Source: Lentisphaeria bacterium UBA1829 (GTDB lineage Bacteria; Verrucomicrobiota; Lentisphaeria; Victivallales; UBA1829). Taken from it: 8,356 bases of DNA. This document shows, piece by piece, positions 1 to 5,807 of this stretch. The notes below the pieces were generated by a model, which ran no database searches, had not been told where the DNA came from, and was given only the letters and a program-made list of their open reading frames with translations. The stretch is taken from the NCBI GenBank assembly GCA_002338895.1, contig DDJH01000007.1, positions 1 through 8,356 of the forward strand, read 5' to 3'. The translations under genes and the position numbers were made by a program. How positions within the stretch are numbered: position 1 is the first letter of the stretch; the number at the start of each line of letters is the position of its first letter.

Positions 1-383
1 AAGCCGCGATCCGCGCCATCGAAGATCACGATTTTGTCTATGTGCATCTGGAAGCGATCGACGAGTGTTCCCATCAGGGGGATCTGGAACTGAAAATGCG
101 CGCCATATCCGATCTGGAAAACAAGATCATCCGTCCCGTTATGACCGCTCTCGACGGACGGGATGTGACCTTTGCGATTCTTCCGGACCACCCGGTTCCG
201 CTCCGTCTGCGGGCCCATACCCGGACCCCGGTACCGATCGCGATCCGCGGTCCCCACATCCTCCCGGATTCGGTACAGCGCTATTCGGAGCGGGAGGCGC
301 TCAAGGGATCGCTCGGATTCCTGCATGGAGAAGAGTTCGTCCGCAAGGTTCTGAATCTTCCGCCCCATGCGCGCGGAGCCTGA
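1..383 (+). CDS. apgM: 2,3-bisphosphoglycerate-independent phosphoglycerate mutase, archaeal type (C-terminal part)
   Basis: This is the last 126 codons of a gene that begins before the window; the reading frame is open from base 3 to a TGA at 381-383. The full-length family enzyme, about 400 residues, interconverts 3- and 2-phosphoglycerate in cytoplasmic glycolysis. The fragment carries the C-terminal part of the alkaline-phosphatase-like metalloenzyme fold. Visible motifs, in fragment numbering, are HLEAIDECSHQGD (15-27, with Asp20 and His24 as likely metal ligands), LPDHPVP (60-66, Asp62-His63) and LRAHTRTPVPIAI (69-81), a hallmark of the ApgM group. Some database models label close relatives as 'proposed homoserine kinase', so that name may also appear; mutase is the better-supported reading. 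The N-terminal part with the catalytic nucleophile is outside the window. A strong terminator 26 bases downstream ends the transcript. Confidence 0.85.
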   Translation, partial: AAIRAIEDHDFVYVHLEAIDECSHQGDLELKMRAISDLENKIIRPVMTALDGRDVTFAILPDHPVPLRLRAHTRTPVPIAIRGPHILPDSVQRYSEREALKGSLGFLHGEEFVRKVLNLPPHARGA

Positions 384-409
384 TCCGCGGCAGTGCAGAC
401 TGTTTTATG

Positions 410-441
410 ACGCCCGGCCTTTTCGCCGGGCGTTTTTTATT
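410..441 (+). terminator. Rho-independent terminator after apgM
   Basis: A perfect 9-bp inverted repeat, ACGCCCGGC (410-418) and GCCGGGCGT (425-433), closes a 6-base loop and runs into six T residues (433-438). This is a textbook intrinsic terminator for the + strand gene. It abuts the convergent ung gene, whose TAA stop (437-439 on the minus strand) lies in the T-run. Read on the minus strand the same stem is followed by TCATAAAAC, which lacks a good U-run, so it should work less well for ung. Confidence 0.9.
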
Positions 442-1126
442 GGAGCGGGAGGGTGGAGGAGAACACGATCGGCGCGGATCCCGCCTTCTCGAGGGCGCGG
501 TTGATGGCGGAAAAGGGACGGCTTCCGAAAAATCCGCGATAGGCGGAAAGCGGAGAGGGATGGGCCGATTGCAGAACGGTATGGCGGGAGAGATCAATCA
601 GGGGGAGCTTCTTCTGCGCCGGGCCGCCCCAGAGGACAAAGACAACGGGGCGGGAGAAGGCGCTGACGGTCCGGATCACCGCATCGGTGAACGCCTCCCA
701 CCCTTTTTTCTGATGGGATGCGGGGGCATGGGCGCGAACGGTGAGGACAGTGTTCAGCAGCAGGATTCCCTGTTCCGCCCAGTGGTCGAGGGAACCGCTG
801 TCGGGAATGGGGACGTGCAGATCCGCATTCATCTCCTTGAAGATGTTGCGGAGAGAGGGGGGGAGTGGCATGCCGTCGCGCACCGAGAAGGCCAGACCGT
901 TCGCCTGACCGTCGTCATGATAGGGGTCCTGACCGAGAATCAGGACCCGGACCGCATCGGGCGGCGTCAGACGGAACGCCCGGAACAGGTCCTGTTCCGG
1001 GGGGAAAACCTTCTGCTCCGCATACTCTTTCGTCAGGAAATCGGAAAGGCGGCGGAACGACACCGTCTGAAGCGCGGGCCGCAGCACGTTCCGCCATTCC
1101 GCGGGCAGCATGGCCTCCAGGTTCAT
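437..1126 (-). CDS. ung: Uracil-DNA glycosylase, family 1 (UNG)
   Basis: A 229-residue cytoplasmic base-excision-repair enzyme that cuts the N-glycosidic bond of uracil in DNA, where uracil arises by cytosine deamination or dUMP incorporation. All family-1 motifs are present: GQDPYH at 65-70 (the water-activating Asp67), Phe80 in NGLAFSV (uracil stacking), LLLNTVLTV at 122-130 (Asn125, uracil recognition) and HPSPLSAYRGFFG at 189-201 (catalytic His189 and the minor-groove intercalation loop). The length is normal for a bacterial UNG. The ATG (1124-1126) overlaps the TGA of the upstream SGNH hydrolase gene (1123-1125) as ATGA, and purine-rich GGGGAG and GAAGGA stretches lie just upstream. Translation is therefore probably coupled to that gene, and no separate promoter is obvious. 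No key residue is missing. Confidence 0.97.
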   Translation of the reverse strand: MNLEAMLPAEWRNVLRPALQTVSFRRLSDFLTKEYAEQKVFPPEQDLFRAFRLTPPDAVRVLILGQDPYHDDGQANGLAFSVRDGMPLPPSLRNIFKEMNADLHVPIPDSGSLDHWAEQGILLLNTVLTVRAHAPASHQKKGWEAFTDAVIRTVSAFSRPVVFVLWGGPAQKKLPLIDLSRHTVLQSAHPSPLSAYRGFFGSRPFSAINRALEKAGSAPIVFSSTLPLQ

Positions 1127-2490
1127 TCCTTCACGATCTCCCCGACCAGCAGAATGGCGCCGAGGTATGCGTCGATCGGCTTGTATTTTTCCGGGTTTTT
1201 ATCGTAGTCGGCGCGATTTCGTTCGAAGAGAATGGAGCGCTTGTCCGGAGTCTCGTTCAGCAGACGGACCTTCACGGTGTGCACCGCATCGGGGTTCAGG
1301 TAATCCGCAATGGAAGAGGAACTCAGACGATAATAGGTGCAGTACGGATCGACCAGCCGCCGCTGGAACGGCTTTTTCCCGTCGACCGAGACCTCCAGCA
1401 CGCCGCATCCGGGACCGAGCAGGATGTACAAGGAGACCTTCGATCCCTTGAATTTGAATTCAAATTCTCCGCCGGGTGAAAGTTTGACACATCCGGGCGC
1501 GCGATTGCGGAACAGATTGGCCGGCGCTTTGTCCAGCGGGAGCTTCTCCACGGGACCGGAGAAACGGATTCCGGGATGATCCGGCGAAACCATGCAGGCG
1601 TTTTCAAAGTTGTCCTTGACCATCGGCGCCGGGAGCGGCGTATGCGGAGCGGACTTTCCGACTTTGGCGATTTTCTCGAACGAACGCTTGAGGATGTTCG
1701 TATAGATCACATGTCCGGTGTTCGGGTACGGATGCACGCCATCCCGGGAGAAGGGGACCTTTCCGTCCGGACCGACGGGGATGTCGGATTTCAGGTTCAG
1801 GGCTTCGCCGGAGACTCTCACGAGACCCTGATTGCCGCTTTTCATCACCAGTTTTCCCTCTTTGACGAGGCGGGCGATCTCCGGTTCAAAGCTCACGGAG
1901 GGGATCTTGTAGTAATCGGCGATCTCCTCCATGGTGCTGGTGGAGCGTTTGGTTTTTCCTTTGAGGAGATCCGGGATATGGCTTGCCGTCAGCGTGTAGA
2001 CGAAGCAGATGTCGGTCTCCGGCAGGGTCTTCCAGATGTGGCGGACGATTCCCTCCATCGACTGCCGGATCCGGTATGGAGATGTTCCCCCGTCGTTCAC
2101 CGCGAATTCAACGAACACCAGATCGGGCTTGTGGCGCAGGACATCCTGTTCCAGGCGGAAGGCGCCGAGTTCGGATCCGGTTCCGCCGATCGCGGCATGG
2201 ATCTGTTCGACCTTCCCGGTCGGAGAGAGGGAGCGGAAATACTCCAGGCTCTGTGGGCGCCACCCGTCCTGCGCGGTGATGCTGCCGCCGAAATAGGCGA
2301 TCCGGACCGGCTCACCGGACCGGAGTTTCCGGCAGAAATTGGGCAGACCGTTCCGGACCGACAGTTCGTTCGGGGAGCGGATCTCCACCGTTTTCAGATT
2401 TTTGGGAGGAAGGGGCGCCGCGGAACAGACCGGTGTCAGGAACCCCGCCAGAGCGGCCGTCAGACAAATCATTGCCGTTTGCTTCATCAT
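1123..2490 (-). CDS. Secreted SGNH/GDSL-family hydrolase with C-terminal beta-rich domain
   Basis: A predicted exported esterase of 455 residues. An N-terminal signal peptide has a short basic start (MMK), a hydrophobic core and likely signal-peptidase-I cleavage near VCSA-AP (about residue 24); the Cys there is not in a convincing lipobox. The SGNH domain spans about 55-280. Block I is GGSIT (68-72, nucleophile Ser70), the block II glycines are in GGTG (102-105), block III is AVND (130-133, Asn132) and block V is DGVHPYPNTGH (250-260, Asp250 and His253). About residues 282-455 form a Gly- and Phe-rich region of predicted beta strands that I cannot place in a named family; it may be a carbohydrate-binding or jelly-roll domain. 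Such proteins often deacylate polysaccharides, but the substrate here is unknown. The frame can be extended to a TTG at 2512-2514, but AAAAGGA (2503-2509) would then lie inside the gene. The ATG at 2488-2490 (or the adjacent one at 2485-2487) is preferred. It overlaps ung by 4 bases. Confidence 0.88.
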   Translation of the reverse strand: MMKQTAMICLTAALAGFLTPVCSAAPLPPKNLKTVEIRSPNELSVRNGLPNFCRKLRSGEPVRIAYFGGSITAQDGWRPQSLEYFRSLSPTGKVEQIHAAIGGTGSELGAFRLEQDVLRHKPDLVFVEFAVNDGGTSPYRIRQSMEGIVRHIWKTLPETDICFVYTLTASHIPDLLKGKTKRSTSTMEEIADYYKIPSVSFEPEIARLVKEGKLVMKSGNQGLVRVSGEALNLKSDIPVGPDGKVPFSRDGVHPYPNTGHVIYTNILKRSFEKIAKVGKSAPHTPLPAPMVKDNFENACMVSPDHPGIRFSGPVEKLPLDKAPANLFRNRAPGCVKLSPGGEFEFKFKGSKVSLYILLGPGCGVLEVSVDGKKPFQRRLVDPYCTYYRLSSSSIADYLNPDAVHTVKVRLLNETPDKRSILFERNRADYDKNPEKYKPIDAYLGAILLVGEIVKE

Positions 2491-2524
2491 GTGTTTCAAT
2501 GTTCCTTTTCTCAATCAGATTTCT

Positions 2525-2541
2525 TATTTTACGGAAAAATA
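2525..2541. promoter_or_regulatory. Operator-like inverted repeat in the SGNH hydrolase leader
   Basis: A perfect inverted repeat, TATTTT (2525-2530) and AAAATA (2536-2541), has a 5-base centre. It contains TTTTACGGAAAA at 2527-2538, which fits a TTTT-N-CG-N-AAAA pattern also found in the beta-mannosidase leader (8115-8126). It lies some 25-30 bases downstream of the predicted minus-strand -10 box, where a bound repressor could block transcription. A weak RNA hairpin is an alternative reading. The regulatory role is inferred. Confidence 0.4.
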
Positions 2542-2566
2542 CTGCTGTTTCGGGAGCATGGGGAAT

Positions 2567-2594
2567 ACTATACCCGCCCGACAGTCAAAAGCAA
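2567..2594 (-). promoter_or_regulatory. Predicted sigma-70 promoter for SGNH hydrolase-ung
   Basis: On the minus strand, TTGCTT (2589-2594) and TATAGT (2567-2572) are separated by 16 bases. The -10 matches the TATAAT consensus at 5 of 6 positions. Transcription would start near 2560, giving a leader of about 70 bases before the ATG at 2490. The same TATAGT hexamer appears in two other promoters of the window. Confidence 0.55.
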
Positions 2595-2675
2595 ACCCGC
2601 CCGGGGAAAACATCCGGATTTTTCTTCCCGGAAGAGAGGGAGGAAAGCAGGATGAAAAATATTCAAAAAACCGGC

Positions 2676-2703
2676 TTGATTTCAGGAAAAAACGGATTAT
2701 AGT
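2676..2703 (+). promoter_or_regulatory. Predicted sigma-70 promoter for the CNNM/CBS gene
   Basis: TTGATT (2676-2681) and TATAGT (2698-2703) are 16 bases apart. A-rich sequence directly upstream (about 2654-2670) could act as an UP element. Transcription would start near 2710, about 84 bases before the ATG at 2794. A second, weaker pair (TTGTCG 2711-2716 and ATTTTA 2734-2739) exists downstream. Confidence 0.55.
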
Positions 2704-2793
2704 TGTTAATTTGTCGGGAATCCGCCCCGTGTCATTTTATCAACCAACGACGTCCGGCGGAAAGAATCGGCCGTCCGGAACAAAAGGAACTGT

Positions 2794-3798
2794 ATGATAC
2801 TCTTTATCGCAAGTATCTCCGTCGCACTCTCAATTTCATTTTTATGTTCTGTTATGGAGGCCGCGCTGCTCAGCCTGACGCCGAGCAAACTGGCGGTCAT
2901 CTCCCGGAAAAATGCTTTTATCGGTTCCCTCTGCCAGAAGTTCAAGGACGATATCGAACGTCCGATCGCGGTGATTCTGATTCTGAACACAACCGCCCAT
3001 ACCTGCGGAGCGGCCGTGGCCGGCGCTCAGTTCGACAAGCTGTTCGGCAGCGGCTACATCTGGCTCTTCTCCCTTCTGTTCACGCTGGTCATGGTTCAAT
3101 ATACGGAAATTCTGCCGAAGACTCTCGGCGTACGGTTCAACTCCATCGTGGCGCGGGCGGCGGCGCCGACCCTCAATTTTCTGATCTGGATTCTGACGCC
3201 GCTGATCTGGCTGATCCACTTCATCAACCGGCCGTTTGAATGCAAACAGGATCCGGAGGATGCCGGGGAGACCGCGGTGGAGGAGATCTCCGCGCTCGCA
3301 ACCATCGCCCGGGAGGAGGATCATATCTCCGATGTGCAGGAGCAGATCATCCGCAATGCGCCGACTCTCGGAAAGCGGACCATTGAAGAGCTGATGCTCC
3401 CGATGTCGCAGGTGAAAGTCTTTTCCGAGACCTGGAGCCACGAAAAGGTGCTCCAGAAGATTGCGGAATACAAGCATACCCGTTATCCGGTCTGCCGCGC
3501 GGAAAATCCGATGGAGATCATGGGCTGCGTCAATGCCAAGGATCTGCTGCACTGCACGGAGGACTGGCACAAGGCGATCCGTCCGATCAACACCATCTCC
3601 GAGGACATTCCCCAGCTGGAGCTGATCGAAAACATTGTCAATTTCGACTCCAAACTTCTGATGGTCAAGGATCAGAAGGGGCGGCTCGTCGGCATGCTGA
3701 CCCTCCACGACATTCTCATGGAGCTGATCGGTCAGGAGATTGCCGCCGAACCGCAGAACTCCGCTGCGCCGGCCCCGACGCAGGAAACCGCCGCCTGA
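2794..3798 (+). CDS. CNNM-domain (DUF21) and CBS-pair membrane protein, short form
   Basis: A 334-residue inner-membrane protein of the CNNM/CorC-HlyC family, whose members are linked to magnesium and other divalent-cation efflux (family knowledge). The CNNM domain covers about 1-150 with hydrophobic segments near 2-24, 57-78, 88-104 and 124-144. Family signatures include CSVMEAALLSLTPSKL (18-33), LNTTAHTCGA (64-73, polar residues in the second segment) and TEILPKTLGVR (104-114). A linker (about 178-200) leads to two CBS repeats, about 201-256 and 262-318, with HTRYPVCRAENP and GRLVGMLTLHDILMELIG as their clearest parts. CBS pairs usually bind adenine nucleotides. The C-terminal CorC_HlyC domain found in longer relatives is absent; the protein ends in an Ala/Pro-rich tail. 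The ATG has AAGGA five to six bases upstream. The gene is read away from the SGNH gene and ends 7 bases from the convergent alpha/beta-hydrolase gene. The transported ion cannot be read from sequence. Confidence 0.88.
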   Translation: MILFIASISVALSISFLCSVMEAALLSLTPSKLAVISRKNAFIGSLCQKFKDDIERPIAVILILNTTAHTCGAAVAGAQFDKLFGSGYIWLFSLLFTLVMVQYTEILPKTLGVRFNSIVARAAAPTLNFLIWILTPLIWLIHFINRPFECKQDPEDAGETAVEEISALATIAREEDHISDVQEQIIRNAPTLGKRTIEELMLPMSQVKVFSETWSHEKVLQKIAEYKHTRYPVCRAENPMEIMGCVNAKDLLHCTEDWHKAIRPINTISEDIPQLELIENIVNFDSKLLMVKDQKGRLVGMLTLHDILMELIGQEIAAEPQNSAAPAPTQETAA

Positions 3799-3809
3799 TC
3801 CGGGATCAG
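3795..3809. repeat. 15-base palindrome spanning two convergent stop codons
   Basis: CTGATCC (3795-3801), a central G, and GGATCAG (3803-3809) form a perfect odd-length palindrome. It contains the TGA of the CNNM gene (3796-3798) and, on the other strand, the TGA of the alpha/beta-hydrolase gene (3808-3806). As RNA either strand could form a 6-bp stem with a 3-base loop, but no T-run follows on either side, so a normal intrinsic terminator is not supported. Confidence 0.5.
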
Positions 3810-4642
3810 CGGCCCGGGGTGGAGACCGGGATCTTCTTCAGAAATTCGGCGCAGAGCGCGGGCCAGGATCGAACCTCGGCAAACGCGTCCTGCGTTCCGA
3901 GTCCGAGTCCGTGCGGGCCATAGGGGAAAAGATGCAGTTCAAACGGCACGCCGTTCCGCCGGCAGGCCTCCGCAAAGCAGAGAGCATTCTCATAGGGGAC
4001 CACGGCATCCGCAACGGTGTGCCAGAGGAAGGCGGGAGGGGTGGCGGGGGTGACATGCTCGTCGCAGGAAAGACGGTGCAGATCCGCTTCGCACGGCTGA
4101 TCGGTGTTCAGCAGATTCTTGAACGAACCGACGTGCGGACATGGCGCCGCAAACGCGGAAACCACCGCATAGCAGGGGATCACCGCATCGGGACGCGCGG
4201 AAACGGCGTCATATTCATCCCCGTTCTCCGCGGCGACGGAGTCGAACCAGACCGCCGTCGCGCAGCAGAGATGTCCGCCCGCGGAAAACCCGAGCGTTGC
4301 AATCTGATCCGGCCGCACCTTCCACTCCTCCGCATGGCCGCGCACCAGTTTGATGGCGCGGAGAGCATCCTCCACGGGCGCCGGGAACGGATACGCATCC
4401 CGCCCGCAGCGGTAATCCACCACAAACGCGTGAAAGCCGAGTTCGTTGAAACGGAGGGCGACATCCTCCCCTTCATAGGTCATCATTTTGACCTGATACC
4501 CTCCGCCGGGGAAAATAACAACGGCGCCATGTTCCGCTCCGTCGTTCAGCAGATAGGTGTTCATATACGGCTGAAAATTCTTCTCCGGGTTCAGCGCGGG
4601 CCGTTCCGTGCTCCAGAGCATGATTTTTGATGTCTCCTTCAT
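3806..4642 (-). CDS. Alpha/beta-hydrolase, probable cytoplasmic carbohydrate (acetyl) esterase
   Basis: A 278-residue single-domain alpha/beta-hydrolase without a signal peptide, hence probably cytoplasmic. Visible elements are the oxyanion-hole loop FPGGGY (44-49), the nucleophile elbow GFSAGG (118-123, Ser120), the likely acid Asp212 in HTVADAVVP and the catalytic His244 in GPHGLGLG. This layout resembles the small acetyl-xylan-esterase-like hydrolases encoded beside glycoside hydrolases, which remove acetyl or other acyl groups from oligosaccharides. The exact substrate is inferred from the neighbouring beta-mannosidase and is uncertain. The frame is open upstream to 4981, deep inside the ROK gene. 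The ATG at 4640-4642 is preferred because GAAGGAAAGG stands just upstream and the extension lacks family similarity. The gene follows the ROK kinase gene on the same strand after 139 bases, has a candidate promoter of its own, and has an unusual hairpin-rich leader. Confidence 0.85.
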   Translation of the reverse strand: MKETSKIMLWSTERPALNPEKNFQPYMNTYLLNDGAEHGAVVIFPGGGYQVKMMTYEGEDVALRFNELGFHAFVVDYRCGRDAYPFPAPVEDALRAIKLVRGHAEEWKVRPDQIATLGFSAGGHLCCATAVWFDSVAAENGDEYDAVSARPDAVIPCYAVVSAFAAPCPHVGSFKNLLNTDQPCEADLHRLSCDEHVTPATPPAFLWHTVADAVVPYENALCFAEACRRNGVPFELHLFPYGPHGLGLGTQDAFAEVRSWPALCAEFLKKIPVSTPGR

Positions 4643-4651
4643 AACAGCCTT

Positions 4652-4698
4652 TCCTTCGTTGCGAAGGAGCGCTTCGCTCCGTCCGGGAGGGCTCCTTC
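4652..4698 (-). promoter_or_regulatory. Leader with mutually exclusive hairpins over the ribosome binding site
   Basis: Read on the minus strand, four short segments precede the alpha/beta-hydrolase ATG: GAAGGAGC (4698-4691), GGAGCG (4680-4675), CGCTCCTTCG (4671-4662) and CGAAGGA (4658-4652). The third can pair with the first (8 bp), the second (6 bp, 3-base loop) or the fourth (7 bp, 3-base loop), and these pairings compete. Only the third-fourth hairpin covers the GAAGGA part of the ribosome binding site. That is the layout expected of a translational switch, but the trigger is unknown and the region may simply be a structured leader or repeat. Confidence 0.45.
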
Positions 4699-4725
4699 TC
4701 TGGTTCTGAAGAAATAATCTTCCGT

Positions 4726-4753
4726 ACTGTACGTTTTCTTTCCGGAAATGCAA
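4726..4753 (-). promoter_or_regulatory. Possible internal promoter for the alpha/beta-hydrolase gene
   Basis: On the minus strand TTGCAT (4748-4753) and TACAGT (4726-4731) are separated by 16 bases. Both hexamers are imperfect, but the spacing matches the other promoters in the window. The -10 lies in the perfect palindrome CGTACTGTACG (4723-4733), and the spacer end and -35 overlap TTTCCGGAAA (4739-4748). Two operator-like palindromes on one weak promoter suggest regulated expression. If the promoter is not real, the gene is transcribed from the beta-mannosidase promoter. Confidence 0.35.
4739..4748. promoter_or_regulatory. Perfect palindrome TTTCCGGAAA, operator candidate
   Basis: A perfect 10-base palindrome centred on CG sits at the spacer/-35 border of the possible alpha/beta-hydrolase promoter. 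It fits the TTT-N-CG-N-AAA pattern also seen at 2528-2537 and 8116-8125. CCGG-containing sequence is common in this genome, so the match is weaker evidence than the AT-armed sites. Confidence 0.35.
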
Positions 4754-4781
4754 GTGTTTTTCCGGGAGAAGAAGGGAGAGT

Positions 4782-5807
4782 TTACGGTTCGTCAGTCGGC
4801 GTTTTTTCTCCGGAACGGGGATCGGCAAACGCCTCGACCGCAATCGAAAGACTGGCGATGTCTCCGACGCTCTCTCCGAGCGCGGCCGGAACAATCCGGC
4901 AGACCCGTGCGGAAGAGGGCAGAGCCTCCGCCGCGATTCTCCGCTCCATCTCCGGCCGGAGCAGAGACTCCGACCGGGCAAAAATACTGCCGATCACGAT
5001 GCACTCCGGATTGAGCAGATCGATCAGGATGGAGAGGCCTTCTCCGAGACGGCGTCCGCTCTCCCGGTAGACGGCGCATGCATCACCATCGCCGTGTTCC
5101 GCCGCATCTCCGAGCAGTTTTGCCGTCAAGTATTTTTGATCCTTTTTTTCCGGACACCAGACAGGGGGCTTCCCTTTTTTCAGCGCCTTTTCCGCATAGG
5201 CGCATCCGAGCTGTGCGATTCCCTCCCCGGAGCAGAACCCCTCGAACGACCCGGCCTTTCCATATCCGACGGGGCCGGAACGGGCGAGCCGGACGTGTCC
5301 GCACTCGCCCGCCATTCCCGAATGACCGGAAAGCAGACGGCCGTTTGCGATGATTCCGGCTCCCAGACCGGTTCCGAACGTCAGAAACACCATATTTTCC
5401 GTTCCGCGTCCGGCGCCGAACTTCCATTCGGCGAGAGCGCAGGCGTTGGCATCGTTCTCCAGGCGGGCGCGCAGACCGGTCTTCTGTTCGACGAAGGAGA
5501 CGGCCGGGACAGCGTCCCATCCGGGCAGGTTCGGCGGCGAGAGCACCGTCCCGGATGCGGAATCCAGCGGTCCCCCGCAGCTGATCCCCACACCGATCAC
5601 GTTTTGTTTCCGCACGTTCCGCTCGGTCAGCAGTTCGTCGAGGAGCTCGCACATCCGGCCAAGGCATCGGAGCGGATCCGGGAACTCCGCGGTGGCAAAC
5701 CGTCTCTTTCCGACAACCCGGATTCCCTCCCCCTCCAGTTCGCCCAGCAGGACCGCGCACTTTGTTCCGCCGACATCCAGTCCGGCGGCAAACCGTCTTC
5801 TCACCAT
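4782..5807 (-). CDS. ROK-family sugar kinase with degenerate zinc motif
   Basis: A 341-residue cytoplasmic kinase of the ROK family, whose enzymes phosphorylate glucose, fructose, mannose, N-acetylmannosamine or related sugars with ATP. There is no N-terminal helix-turn-helix, so it is a kinase and not a NagC-type repressor. Motifs in order are DVGGTK (11-16, phosphate binding), GVGISCGGPLD (72-82), ENDANACALAEW (117-128, catalytic base Asp119), TFGTGLGAG (143-151, second phosphate loop) and GECGHV (167-172, Glu168 and His171 for sugar and zinc). The usual Cys-x-Cys-Gly-x-x-Gly-Cys-x-Glu zinc motif is changed at 180-189: the three cysteine positions are Val180, Tyr182 and Ser187. The start overlaps the end of the beta-mannosidase gene by seven bases (ATGGTGA), indicating coupled translation. 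Context suggests mannose or a mannose-containing sugar as substrate, but the sequence does not prove this. Confidence 0.9.
   Translation of the reverse strand: MVRRRFAAGLDVGGTKCAVLLGELEGEGIRVVGKRRFATAEFPDPLRCLGRMCELLDELLTERNVRKQNVIGVGISCGGPLDSASGTVLSPPNLPGWDAVPAVSFVEQKTGLRARLENDANACALAEWKFGAGRGTENMVFLTFGTGLGAGIIANGRLLSGHSGMAGECGHVRLARSGPVGYGKAGSFEGFCSGEGIAQLGCAYAEKALKKGKPPVWCPEKKDQKYLTAKLLGDAAEHGDGDACAVYRESGRRLGEGLSILIDLLNPECIVIGSIFARSESLLRPEMERRIAAEALPSSARVCRIVPAALGESVGDIASLSIAVEAFADPRSGEKTPTDEP

Larger units (their letters stand above)
2491..2793. other. Divergent intergenic region between SGNH hydrolase and CNNM/CBS genes
   Basis: About 300 bases with no convincing gene; the short open frames here lack coding character. 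From left to right it holds the Shine-Dalgarno AAAAGGA of the SGNH gene (2503-2509, minus), an AT-rich inverted repeat at 2525-2541, a minus-strand promoter candidate at 2567-2594, A-rich tracts at 2654-2670, a plus-strand promoter candidate at 2676-2703, and the Shine-Dalgarno AAAAGGA (2782-2788) of the CNNM gene. Both genes start with the same AAAAGGAAC context. No terminator was seen. Confidence 0.7.

Noticed and set aside
65..1207. 380-codon plus-strand frame across apgM and ung
   Set aside because: It runs through a strong terminator and opposite the well-defined ung gene; no domain is recognisable.
2491..2514. TTG start for the SGNH hydrolase at 2512-2514
   Set aside because: The ribosome binding site AAAAGGA would lie inside the gene, and the signal peptide is more normal from the ATG at 2490.
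1576..2655. 359-codon plus-strand frame opposite the SGNH hydrolase
   Set aside because: An antisense shadow of a gene with a clear signal peptide and SGNH blocks; no ribosome binding site or motif supports it.
2652..2702. Small plus-strand peptide starting at ATG 2652 (MKNIQKTGLISGKNGL)
   Set aside because: Although purine-rich sequence precedes it, the 16-codon frame lies over the predicted CNNM promoter and has no similarity I know; promoter DNA is the better reading.
2842..3708. 288-codon minus-strand frame opposite the CNNM gene
   Set aside because: A shadow frame; the plus strand has membrane segments and CBS repeats, while this product is His/Asp/Arg-rich without a family.
4663..4680. 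Rho-independent terminator between the ROK and alpha/beta-hydrolase genes
   Set aside because: Hairpins are present, but neither strand has a T-run directly after them, and they touch the ribosome binding site of the next gene.
4643..4981. N-terminal extension of the alpha/beta-hydrolase to 4981
   Set aside because: It would overlap the ROK gene by 200 bases and adds Arg/Pro-rich residues unlike the family. The ATG at 4642 has a good ribosome binding site.
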